From Pristimantibacillus sp052113225 (GTDB lineage: Bacteria > Bacillota > Bacilli > Paenibacillales > Paenibacillaceae), in contig NZ_JBFRCT010000007.1 in the NCBI RefSeq assembly GCF_052113225.1, positions 333,315 to 397,314 on the forward strand: a stretch of DNA of 64,000 nt, in the 5' to 3' direction. The notes below the pieces were generated by a model that was given only the letters and a program-made list of their open reading frames with translations, searched no databases and had not been told where the DNA came from. Shown here piece by piece: positions 42,538 to 51,400 of the stretch. A program made the position numbers and the translations under genes. Position 1 is the stretch's first letter, and every line of letters begins with the position of its first letter.

Positions 42538-42786
42538 CCAAATAAATCGCAAAAGCCGTACTACAGCGGTTAAACGAGCGAACAGCAGGGTGCTGCGAGC
42601 CAAATAAGACGGAAATTCCGTACTACAGCGATCGATCGGTGAAGCAGCAAGGGTGCGCTGAGCCAATTAAGAGGGAAAAACCGTACTACAGCGGACAAAC
42701 AAGCGAGCAGCGAGGCGCGCCGAGCCAAATAAGGCGGAAAAACCGTACTACAGCGGTTGAACGAGCGACCAGCATAATGCTGCGAG
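42538..42786. repeat. Four tandem copies of a 62-bp repeat
   Basis: Units at 42538-42599, 42600-42662, 42663-42724 and 42725-42786 (62, 63, 62, 62 bp), with a truncated fifth start at 42787. Each begins CCAAATAAG and shares CCGTACTACAGCGG in the middle and CAGCA..GTGCTGCGAG at the end. CCG/CGG and CAGC/GCTG can form small hairpins in each unit. There are no spacers between units, so it is not CRISPR. Copies differ at many positions, so the array is old or diverging. A GCGGGT/ACCCGC hairpin follows at 42797-42820. Confidence 0.85.
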
Positions 42787-42889
42787 CCAAAGAGGAGCGG
42801 GTAAATAAAAAAAGACCCGCGCGATGTCTTTTCCTGTTTCACCTAAGACGATGAAACAAGGTTTTTTTGTAGGGTAACGATGGGACGGA

Positions 42890-43004
42890 GCAAGTAAATG
42901 TGCTGGAGAAGCGTAGCGTTCGCCTTTGTTTTCAAAGTTTAACCTTAGACAATTAAATTCGAAAAACTTTGAAAACAACAGCGATCGGAAGAACATTTAC
43001 TTGC
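42890..43004. repeat. Nested palindromic element B
   Basis: Outer perfect 12-bp arms GCAAGTAAATGT (42890-42901) and complement (42993-43004); inner perfect 15-bp arms TTGTTTTCAAAGTTT (42926-42940) and complement (42964-42978). Compared with the reverse complement of element A, it keeps GGAGCAAGTAAA, GCCTTTGTTT, AAACAACAGC, GGAAGAAC and TTTACTTGCG, while the variable stem parts differ but remain paired. It lies 37 bp beyond the stop of the response-regulator gene. Confidence 0.8.
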
Positions 43005-43041
43005 GCAGTACCATGTTTTACCCGACAGAATTAGCTTCGTT

Positions 43042-44667
43042 TCATCGCTGCTGAGCATCGTCCCGATACTCTTGGGGAGTCACATCAAAAAACTTCTTAA
43101 ACACGCGGATGAAATAAGCCGTGTTATTATAGCCAACAATCTCAGCGATCTCGAACACTTTACCCGGTGTCGTACGCAGCAGGAAAGCCGCCTTTTCCAT
43201 ACGCAGCCGATACACATATTCCGTCAGCGGTTCGCCTGTCTCGGCTTTATAGATCTTCGACAGGTACACAGGGTGAAGATGAACATGATCAGCAATAGCT
43301 GGCAAGGACACATCCTTCGCCAGATGAATATCGATGAAGGACCGCACCGAACGAACGATGGAGCTATGATTATCCTTCAGCTCTTGCTCCGCATCTTCCC
43401 GGATCCCCTGCAAAATACGAATCGACCATTCCATCAATTGCGCCGCAGTAGTATAAGCAGGAGAATGGAAGAACTTCAAGGCTTCAGGAGACAGAACCGT
43501 TGACAACAGCTTGCCATTTTTGTGGATGATATACGAAAAAGCCCCCGCCAGCACGTGATAGGCCTCAATCAACTGCTCGGATACATCCTGCTCATTACCC
43601 GCCTCCAGCATATCCCTGAAGATATGTCTGATTTTAGCCTCGATGTCATCAAACCTTCCGGCATCCAGAAGACTGATCAGGGTAGGAGGCTCGTATAAAG
43701 ACCAGATCGTATTAATCGGGCTAGTCTGCACGGCCTCTTGTGTAGTGACGAATAGTCCTTTTCCATGTCCCATCTTCCTGCGCATAGTGGTAACAGCTTG
43801 CTCGTAGATCTCTTTAGCCTGACTAGGGAACTGCCCCCAGCCTCCTACCAGTATGGAGATGGCTCCCTTAAGATAGTTCTGAACATTCGTTTGAATCTGT
43901 GCGGCATAACGTTCAAGCAGACTCTTGGCATCCGCTTCCGCAATAGACAAATCCCTTGGTTTGACCAGCAGCACAATATAATCGTGGGCATCCCGTGTAT
44001 GCCAGATATAATAATCATTTTGCATCATTTCACTTGTAATATTGCAGATGGCATATTCCATAAGCGCCGCATCTTGTCCGGGCATTTCTGCAAAACGCTC
44101 TTCCATCCGAATAAGCATCATACCTATGTTATCCCCATCAGCAAAAGGCAGGCCAAGCAGCTTCAGCTTGTCGGCCACTGCAGCTTGCGAGCTGCCTCTA
44201 AGCAGCTCATTCAGCGTGTTAGCACGAAGTAGCGGCAAATTCTCGTTTAAGGTATAAAGCGTCTTTTGGTAGGAAGCTACCTCTTCCCATTTTTCTTTGA
44301 TCTGATTAACGACACGTTGCACAGACTCCAGGAGATCCTCATCACTTACCGGCTTGAGAAGGTAATCAAAGGTATTCTGGGCAATCGCTTGTTTGGCATA
44401 ATCAAAATCGGCGTAGCCGGTGAGCAGAATCGTTTTTACATGCGGCCATTTGCCGTTGATCTGCGTAATCAGCTCAATCCCCGACATTCCCGGCATTCGG
44501 ATATCTGTGATGACAATATCGACGGCATGATTCTCCATCATTTGAAGGGCCATTGGGCCGGATAAGGCTTCATGGACAACGGTAATTCCACATTCTTCCC
44601 AAGGAATCGTCTCCGCCAGTGTCTCTACAACGGACCGTTCATCATCTACCAATAAGAGCTGTAACAT
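43042..44667 (-). CDS. YesN-type response regulator (REC plus AraC HTH)
   Basis: A 541-residue regulator: REC domain (1-~120) with LLLVDDE acidic pocket, phospho-acceptor Asp55 in IVITDIRMPG and Lys in DYLLKPVSD; a ~300-residue middle region; C-terminal AraC double HTH (~440-540, ending NTAYFIRVFKKFFDVTPQEYR). The kinase gene lies 27 bp upstream in the same operon. The divergent ABC importer and glucanases are the likely regulon. Confidence 0.93.
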   Translation of the reverse strand: MLQLLLVDDERSVVETLAETIPWEECGITVVHEALSGPMALQMMENHAVDIVITDIRMPGMSGIELITQINGKWPHVKTILLTGYADFDYAKQAIAQNTFDYLLKPVSDEDLLESVQRVVNQIKEKWEEVASYQKTLYTLNENLPLLRANTLNELLRGSSQAAVADKLKLLGLPFADGDNIGMMLIRMEERFAEMPGQDAALMEYAICNITSEMMQNDYYIWHTRDAHDYIVLLVKPRDLSIAEADAKSLLERYAAQIQTNVQNYLKGAISILVGGWGQFPSQAKEIYEQAVTTMRRKMGHGKGLFVTTQEAVQTSPINTIWSLYEPPTLISLLDAGRFDDIEAKIRHIFRDMLEAGNEQDVSEQLIEAYHVLAGAFSYIIHKNGKLLSTVLSPEALKFFHSPAYTTAAQLMEWSIRILQGIREDAEQELKDNHSSIVRSVRSFIDIHLAKDVSLPAIADHVHLHPVYLSKIYKAETGEPLTEYVYRLRMEKAAFLLRTTPGKVFEIAEIVGYNNTAYFIRVFKKFFDVTPQEYRDDAQQR

Positions 44668-44694
44668 GCTGATTCACCTACTTTTTTATATCAT

Positions 44695-46407
44695 TTAAGA
44701 TCTAGTGTCATTCCAAGAAATAGTCGTCTTGACTCCGCCTAATTCCGAACGGGAATAGGAGAGCCCAGCATCTTCGCCAAATAAATAAATCAGTCTCTGA
44801 TGCACATTCCATGTTCCGCAGCCCATTTTATCATCAAGCGGCTTGGTAAGGCTGAGTTGCAGCTCATTGATTTCCGCGCCCGACATGCCAACTCCGCTGT
44901 CTTCTACGGTAATTCTGTAAACGCCATCATTTTCATGAAAACCTCTAATGATGATTTCCCCATTCTCTACCTGCGGCTCAAGACCGTGGACAATGGCATT
45001 CTCAACAATCGGCTGCAAGGTTAGTCGGGAAATCGTCTTGTCCAATATATCATCGGGCACCTCAATCGTAAATCGCATCCTCTCAAGACGGAGAGACTGA
45101 ATTTCAAGGTAATTGGTGACCATACTGACCTCTTCGCGAATCGTAGCGACATCGTTCTCCGACCTCGTAATGTAGCGGAAATATTCCCCTAAATTCAGCG
45201 CCATGGCAACCACGGCTTTTTCATTTTTCATCCGGGCCATGTTCTTGATATAGAACAAACAGTTGTATAGAAAATGCGGGTTGATCTGAGATTGAAGATG
45301 CTTTAAGGTCGCCTCGCGCCTGCGAAGCTTCTCCTCGTATACATTCTCAATCAGCTCTTGAATTCGCTGAGCCATAATGTTGAATCTCCCAAGCAATAGG
45401 CTGAATTCACTGTTGCCGGAGTGGCGCAAACGGACCGAGAAGTCACCAGATGACAGACGTTTTGTCCCCCTTACTAGCTGCAAAAGTGGCATCTGGACAC
45501 TACGGTAGATGACGAATATAACCGCAATACTCATGACGAGCAGGACCGCAATCGAGGTATAAAATAAATTCCGGCTGTTTGTGATGGGACTTAGAATTTG
45601 CTGCATCGGAACATAATCGACGTAATACCAATCTAGACTATTAGACTTGATATACGAGACGTAATATTCGGTGTTATCCAGCTTTGTACGGAATCCTCCT
45701 TTGTTGCCAAGACTGGATGATTTCAACTTTTGCGATAAAAGGGCGATCTTTGGTTCGTTAGCGGATTTGTTCCGGATGGTGCCTTGTGTGGCATTGAACA
45801 GGAAAGGATCACCGCTGTTGTTCACTTTGTTCTCGTCCAGCATGGTCTTTATGTGATTGATTGGGAAGTTGATCTTTGTAATCAATCGAGCACGACGGGG
45901 ATTGGACATCGCTGTCGTTGGCTCGGTTGCGTACCAGACAAAGCTGTCTCCCATATACTCCCATGATTTAAGAAACGGTTTGGTAAAAGCATCCTCTTGA
46001 TAAGAGATCGTATTGTAATATTCCGTCGACAGAGCGTCTCCGGTGCGTGGGAAGTATAGAGTGATTGTGGAATGCCATTTGCTGGCGGCATTGTATAGAT
46101 TCATTTTTTCCAGAATAGCAACACTCAGCTTCACTCGCTCATAAGGCTGCCCTTTGAAGTCAGGACGCTGGAAATCCTGGATACTGGAGTCTTGTCCAAT
46201 CGATACGCCATAGAGTGATAATTGATAAATATTGGACTCGACCTGGGCAGCAAAGGAGGACAAACGATTGGTTGTGCCGCTTTGGATTTCGTTCTCGATC
46301 ACGCGTACACTTTCCCGGTTGGAGTAGGTGTAAAGGGATAGAACCGGGATGAGCAAGAGCAGGACCAGAAGTGTGATTTTGGTGAAAACATTAAAGCGCA
46401 GCAGCAA
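44695..46407 (-). CDS. YesM-type sensor histidine kinase
   Basis: A 570-residue membrane kinase: TM1 (~10-26), extracellular sensor (~30-280), TM2 (~282-302), HAMP (~303-355), His_kinase domain with phospho-acceptor His378 in QINPHFLYN, and an HATPase domain with N-box QPIVENAIVHG and G-box DSGVGMS. TTG start 46407 with AGGGGG 7 bases upstream. It pairs with the downstream response regulator and probably senses a beta-glucan fragment. Confidence 0.93.
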   Translation of the reverse strand: MLLRFNVFTKITLLVLLLLIPVLSLYTYSNRESVRVIENEIQSGTTNRLSSFAAQVESNIYQLSLYGVSIGQDSSIQDFQRPDFKGQPYERVKLSVAILEKMNLYNAASKWHSTITLYFPRTGDALSTEYYNTISYQEDAFTKPFLKSWEYMGDSFVWYATEPTTAMSNPRRARLITKINFPINHIKTMLDENKVNNSGDPFLFNATQGTIRNKSANEPKIALLSQKLKSSSLGNKGGFRTKLDNTEYYVSYIKSNSLDWYYVDYVPMQQILSPITNSRNLFYTSIAVLLVMSIAVIFVIYRSVQMPLLQLVRGTKRLSSGDFSVRLRHSGNSEFSLLLGRFNIMAQRIQELIENVYEEKLRRREATLKHLQSQINPHFLYNCLFYIKNMARMKNEKAVVAMALNLGEYFRYITRSENDVATIREEVSMVTNYLEIQSLRLERMRFTIEVPDDILDKTISRLTLQPIVENAIVHGLEPQVENGEIIIRGFHENDGVYRITVEDSGVGMSGAEINELQLSLTKPLDDKMGCGTWNVHQRLIYLFGEDAGLSYSRSELGGVKTTISWNDTRS

Positions 46408-46445
46408 AGAGAGGCCCCCTAAGATAGTTAAAATATCAATATCGT

Positions 46446-46460
46446 TGTTGCAATATTAGG
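46446..46460. promoter_or_regulatory. Candidate response-regulator binding motif upstream of the ABC permease operon
   Basis: TGTTGCAATATTAG lies about 100 bp before the permease start. A near-identical TGTTGCAATCTTAG lies ~85 bp before the binding-protein gene of the same locus (53720). Shared motifs at matching distances suggest a common activator. Confidence 0.35.
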
Positions 46461-46558
46461 ATATAGATCGGAAATGGGCGTTGCTATAATCGTTATATTA
46501 CAAGGTCAGGACGACCTAGCAAAGTAAAATATTTTGTCAGAACATGGGGGATGCCGCG

Positions 46559-47512
46559 GTGAAAGACACAGCTATACCATCAACAACGCAACAAAATAAA
46601 CGCCGTGTTTCCAAAAACAAATGGAACATGAAACGGAATTGGCCGCTTCACTTGATGCTCTTGCCGGCGCTTTTGCTTGTCATTATTTTTCAATACGTCC
46701 CGATGGCCGGGATTGTTATTGCCTTCCAAGATTTTAAACCGTGGAAAGGGTTAACCGGTTCCGAATGGGTAGGACTAGACAATTTCCGCTTCCTGTTCAA
46801 ATACCCGGATATTGATCAGGTGATCTGGAATACGCTCGTTATCGCCTTCTTCAAGATGGCTGCAGGACTAGTTGTTCCGTTCCTATTCGCCATTCTGCTC
46901 AATGAGATTAGGATGATGGCATTCAAGCGGGTTACGCAAACGCTGGTCTACTTACCGCATTTTATGTCGTGGGTTATTCTCGGGGGTATCTTGCTCGATA
47001 TTCTGTCTCCAGACGGAGGGCTCGTTAATAAGCTAGTGACGGCACTTGGTATGAAACCAATCTTCTTCCTCGGGGATAATAACTGGTTCCGATTCACTCT
47101 GATAATCAGTGATGTCTGGAAGGAATTTGGATTCGGAACGATTGTTTTCCTTGCTGCTTTAGCGGGGATTAATCCAGCACTTTATGAAGCGGCAGAGGTA
47201 GACGGTGCGACTAGGCTGAGACAGACCATTCACATTACAATGCCGGCGCTGATGCCAATTGCCATTGTGCTTGGAACGTTATCGATTGGCAATATTCTAA
47301 ATGCAGGCTTTGATCAGGTCTTCAACCTGTACAACCCTCTCGTGTATGAGAAGGGAGATATTATCGATACCTTCGTTTATCGGCTTGGGATTTTGAATGG
47401 GAAAATGAGCTTTGCAACGACGGTTGGCCTGTTCAAATCCGTTGTCGGAATTGTGCTCATTGCCACTTCGTACCGATTAGCCTATAAATTTGCGAACTAT
47501 CGCGTCTTCTAA
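46559..47512 (+). CDS. ABC transporter permease (LplB/YteP-like)
   Basis: A ~317-residue permease: basic N-terminal arm, then six membrane segments with FQYVPMAGIVIAF in the first region and EAA loop EVDGATRLRQTIHITMPAL. GTG 46559 is preferred because GGGGG lies ~8 bases upstream, whereas ATG 46544 lacks a site and overlaps it. First gene of the importer operon and divergent from the YesMN system. Confidence 0.9.
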   Translation: MKDTAIPSTTQQNKRRVSKNKWNMKRNWPLHLMLLPALLLVIIFQYVPMAGIVIAFQDFKPWKGLTGSEWVGLDNFRFLFKYPDIDQVIWNTLVIAFFKMAAGLVVPFLFAILLNEIRMMAFKRVTQTLVYLPHFMSWVILGGILLDILSPDGGLVNKLVTALGMKPIFFLGDNNWFRFTLIISDVWKEFGFGTIVFLAALAGINPALYEAAEVDGATRLRQTIHITMPALMPIAIVLGTLSIGNILNAGFDQVFNLYNPLVYEKGDIIDTFVYRLGILNGKMSFATTVGLFKSVVGIVLIATSYRLAYKFANYRVF

Positions 47513-47525
47513 GGGGGTTCTTCTT

Positions 47526-48404
47526 TTGTATTACAAAACGTTAGGCTACAGGCTTTTTAATATCGGCAACTATGTGTTTCTTGGCCTTCTTTCTCTCTTA
47601 TGTATTCTGCCTATTATTCATATCCTTGCCGTATCGCTCAGCAGCATGGCACCTGCCAATGCGAATCTCGTAGGCTTCTGGCCAATGGGGTTTACGACAG
47701 ATGCTTATGCGAAGACGTTCGGCAATTCCAATTTCCTTAACTCCTTGTGGATATCGGTTGAGCGGACCGTATTGTCTACGGTGATTGGCATGCTCATTGT
47801 ATTACTGACTGCTTACCCCCTGTCGAAGGATGACCAGAACTTCAAAGGACGTACGATGTATATCTGGATCTTTGTCTTTACGATCTTGTTCAGCGGAGGA
47901 CTTATCCCAAGCTACATTCTGATTCAAAAGATTGGACTTATGGATTCCATTTGGGCACTTATTCTGCCTGGTGCGGTGTCGGTCTATAATATCATTCTGA
48001 TGCTGAACTTCTTCCGCGGCTTGCCTAAAGAGCTTGAAGAAGCAGCACATCTGGACGGTGCGGGTCAGCTCAAAACGCTTGTTCTGGTGTTCATTCCTTT
48101 GTCGATGCCTTCCATTGCGACATTGTCGCTGTTCACGATGGTTTATCAATGGAATTCCTGGTTTGACGGGATGATTTACATGCGGGATATCAAGGATTAT
48201 CCACTGGCTTCGCTGCTTCAGACGATCATCGTGCAGCAGGACTTCAGTAAGATTAATGTGGATGCGAAACAATTGGAGAACATCTCGAATCGTACCGTTC
48301 GTGCTGCTCAGATCTTTATTGGCGCACTTCCGATTCTACTCGTGTATCCATTCCTGCAGCGCTTCTTTGTTAAAGGGATGGTCATTGGCGCGGTAAAAGA
48401 ATAG
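47526..48404 (+). CDS. Carbohydrate ABC transporter permease (YtcP/LplC-like)
   Basis: A ~292-residue permease, six segments, EAA loop HLDGAGQLKTLVLVFIPLS, ending QRFFVKGMVIGAVKE as in YtcP. TTG 47526 is chosen: AAGGGGG ends 8 bases upstream, while a longer in-frame reading overlaps the previous gene. Pairs with the upstream permease; the binding protein is encoded 5 kb downstream after the glucanases. The ATPase would be a shared MsmX-type. Confidence 0.92.
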   Translation: MYYKTLGYRLFNIGNYVFLGLLSLLCILPIIHILAVSLSSMAPANANLVGFWPMGFTTDAYAKTFGNSNFLNSLWISVERTVLSTVIGMLIVLLTAYPLSKDDQNFKGRTMYIWIFVFTILFSGGLIPSYILIQKIGLMDSIWALILPGAVSVYNIILMLNFFRGLPKELEEAAHLDGAGQLKTLVLVFIPLSMPSIATLSLFTMVYQWNSWFDGMIYMRDIKDYPLASLLQTIIVQQDFSKINVDAKQLENISNRTVRAAQIFIGALPILLVYPFLQRFFVKGMVIGAVKE

Positions 48405-48426
48405 CTATAACAACTGTTGTAAGAAG

Positions 48427-48445
48427 GGGCCGCGCAAGCGGCCTC
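48427..48445 (+). other. Intercistronic GNRA-capped hairpin
   Basis: GGCCGC-GCAA-GCGGCC, a six-GC stem with a GNRA-type loop and no T-run, between the permease and the GH16 gene. Probably an mRNA processing or stability hairpin that sets relative expression. Confidence 0.5.
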
Positions 48446-48474
48446 ATCTATGATAAAAATTTTAGGAGGGTACT

Positions 48475-51400
48475 ATGGTTAAAAAATGGATGTCTCGAAT
48501 GGTCATTTGCAGTCTGCTGGCTTCCTTTGCCAGCCCAGTTATCGGAGTGGATAGTACGTATGCTGCAGAGCCAGCTCAAGTGAAACCGTTTCAGGATCTG
48601 GAAGGACACTGGGCAAAAGCTGCTGTAGACCGTATGGCTTCACTTGGTATTGTAAGCGGTTACGACACGGGGGTCTTTAAACCCGGCTTGTCGATCAGCA
48701 GAGCTGAATTTATTACGATGCTGGATCGTGTATTTGGTTTTGCCGGTAAGGAATCAGCAGCCTATCATGATGTAGCAGCGGATGCCTGGTATTATGATGC
48801 GGTTACAAGAGCAAGCGGTTCAGGCGTTGTGAATGGGATGGATAAGGATCATTTTGCACCAAATGCACAGATTACGAGAGAAGATGCTGCAGTTATGATC
48901 GATCGGGCGTTTGAGCTCTCAACAGACAGCGAATCCGATGCCGAACTTAAGCAGTTTAAGGATAATAAGGCTGTTTCCAGCTATGCTAAGAAAGCGCTTT
49001 CCTATTTGACGGGTGAGAAAGTTATGAAAGGCTTCAACGGTAAGCTACAGCCAAAGTCGCCAATTACACGTGCTGAATCTGCTGTTCTCTTGTCCGGCAT
49101 GATTGGTGATTTGATCACCAAGCCAGTCGTCTATGATGCTTCCAAATTAGAAGGCAATCTGATCATCCGCGCAACCGATGTTACGGTCAAGAATACAGCG
49201 GTGCATGGCAGTCTGCTTCTCGCCGAAGGAATCAAGGAAGGCGACGTTACGCTGGAAGGTGTTACGGTTACAGGCAAGACCGTTATTAAGGGAGGGGGAA
49301 GCCATTCGGTTGTCTTTAATGGTGCCCAGCTGAATGACGTTTCCATTAACAAACCTGGAAGTCCCGTGCGAGTTGTTTTTCAGAATGGTACTTATGCAGA
49401 GCAGGTAAGAATTCAAACACCAACAGATTTCGAGTGGTCTGAAGATAGTGAAGTGAAATCCCTCCAGGTTCAGTCAGATGGTGTTACGGTGAATGATAAG
49501 CCAATTTCTACGGGAACGGAGACTTCATTAGGAGCTGGTACTTCCGGTACAACAAATCCGCCAACCACTACAAACCCGCCGGTAGCTTCAGGAGAGACAC
49601 CGGTACCCTCAACGACGATTCCAGATAAGGACTGGCAGCTGGTCTGGAATGATGAATTTAATAAACCGGCTATCGATACGACCAAATGGACGGTCGTGGA
49701 CACGGGTGTTGTCTATAACAATGAACTGGAATATTACAGGCCAAATAATGCTGTTATTGAAAAGGATGGAGACCGTAGTGTCCTGAGCATTAAGGCTAAG
49801 AAAGAAGAGTATCAGGGAAGCAGCTATACGTCTGCGAAGCTGATAACGAAAGAAAAGGGCGATTGGACTTATGGCAAAATGGTCGTTCGCGCCAAGCTTC
49901 CTGCTCAGCAGGGAATGTGGCCTGCAATATGGATGCTGCCAACCGATGAGGCTCATTACGGCGGATGGCCGGCTTCCGGTGAGATTGACATGATGGAGCT
50001 AATTGGCGGAGCAAACAAAAATAAGGTCTTTGGTACGCTTCACTATGACAGTGTTCAACCGGATGGTTCACATGGCTCCGATCAGAGCAGCTATGTGCTG
50101 CAGAACGGTGCGACCTTTGCCGACGACTATCATGATTTTCAATTAGAATGGCTGCCAGGCGTTATCCGTTTCTATGTCGATGGTCAGCTTTATCATGAAG
50201 TAAGAGATTGGAAGACCAAAGGGCCTGGACAGCCGGAATACTATACGTATCCTGCACCATTTGATAGACCCTTCTACATGATTCTAAATTTGGCTGTAGG
50301 CGGAGACTGGCCGGGAGCGCCAAATGGAGATTTTACAACGGATCAGATGAACGTGGATTTTGTACGGGTGTATGAATATAAGAACCTGGACAGCTGGGAA
50401 GATGTAACGGGTAATCCTCCTGCTCCTGAACCAAAACGAGCGGCACAAGCGGATGGTAATTTGCTCTACAATGAGAAGTTTACCCAAGTAACGGATGCGA
50501 ACGGAGTTCCGCCATACTGGCAGTTCCTCCTGAACGAAGGCGGAAGTGGTCAAGTGTCTGTTGTGGATGATGAGGCAAAAGGGAAAGCGGCCAAAGTATC
50601 AATCACGAATGCTGGTACACAGGGCTATTCGGTACAACTGACCCAAATGCCGGTCTACTTGCAAAAGGGCAAGAAATATAAAGTAACCTATGATGCCAAA
50701 GCGGATGCGGAACTGAACATCATGTCGAAGGTGAATCAATTTGAGAAAAACTGGAAATTATACTCCGGGGAAAAGCAGAGCCATCTGACGACAGAGTGGC
50801 AGTCCTATGAATATACCTTTGATATGTTAGAAAGCACTGATAATAATGCTAGATTTGAATTTAATCTTGGCAAAGATGCAGCAACAAGTGCCTATTTCGC
50901 AAATGTGAAGCTTGTAGAAATCGGAGATGCCTCGCCGCAGCCGGAAGTGCCGGTGGAACGGACAACGCTACCGGATGGCAATCTGATCTACAACGGTACG
51001 TTTGATCAAGGCTCGAATCGACTGGCCTTCTGGACAACATCGGTTGCCGAAGATGCATCAGCTGAGTTCAGCGTGAACAATTTCCTTGCGTTCCCGGTTA
51101 TGGAGCGGCAATTGGTTGTTGATGTTGCGGATGGAGGAGCAGAAGCGGATGCTGTAACAATCTCTCAACCGGGATTGGTGCTGGAGAAAAACAGCGAATA
51201 CGCGATTTATTTTGATGCAAAGTCTGACACGGCTCGTAAGATGAATCTTGATGTGGCCAGCAGCCACCCTGTTTTGTTTCCAAGTGGTAGTGAGATTTCG
51301 CTTGGAACAACGATGCAAACCTACTCGACAGAGGTTGTGATTGGAGACGGCGCAGATGAGGCTGAAGCGGAGCTTAAGCTGTTATTTGGCGGCGAGAGCG

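Noticed and set aside
42538..42786. CRISPR array
   Set aside because: The 62-bp units are contiguous, diverge along their length and have no unique spacers of constant size; no cas genes are nearby.
42395..42996. Several short reading frames across the repeat region
   Set aside because: They arise from the repeats; the 62-bp period shifts the frame in every unit and none has a ribosome binding site.
48427..48445. Terminator between the permease and the GH16 gene
   Set aside because: The GC stem has a GNRA-type loop but no T-run on either side, so it was recorded as a processing-type hairpin instead.
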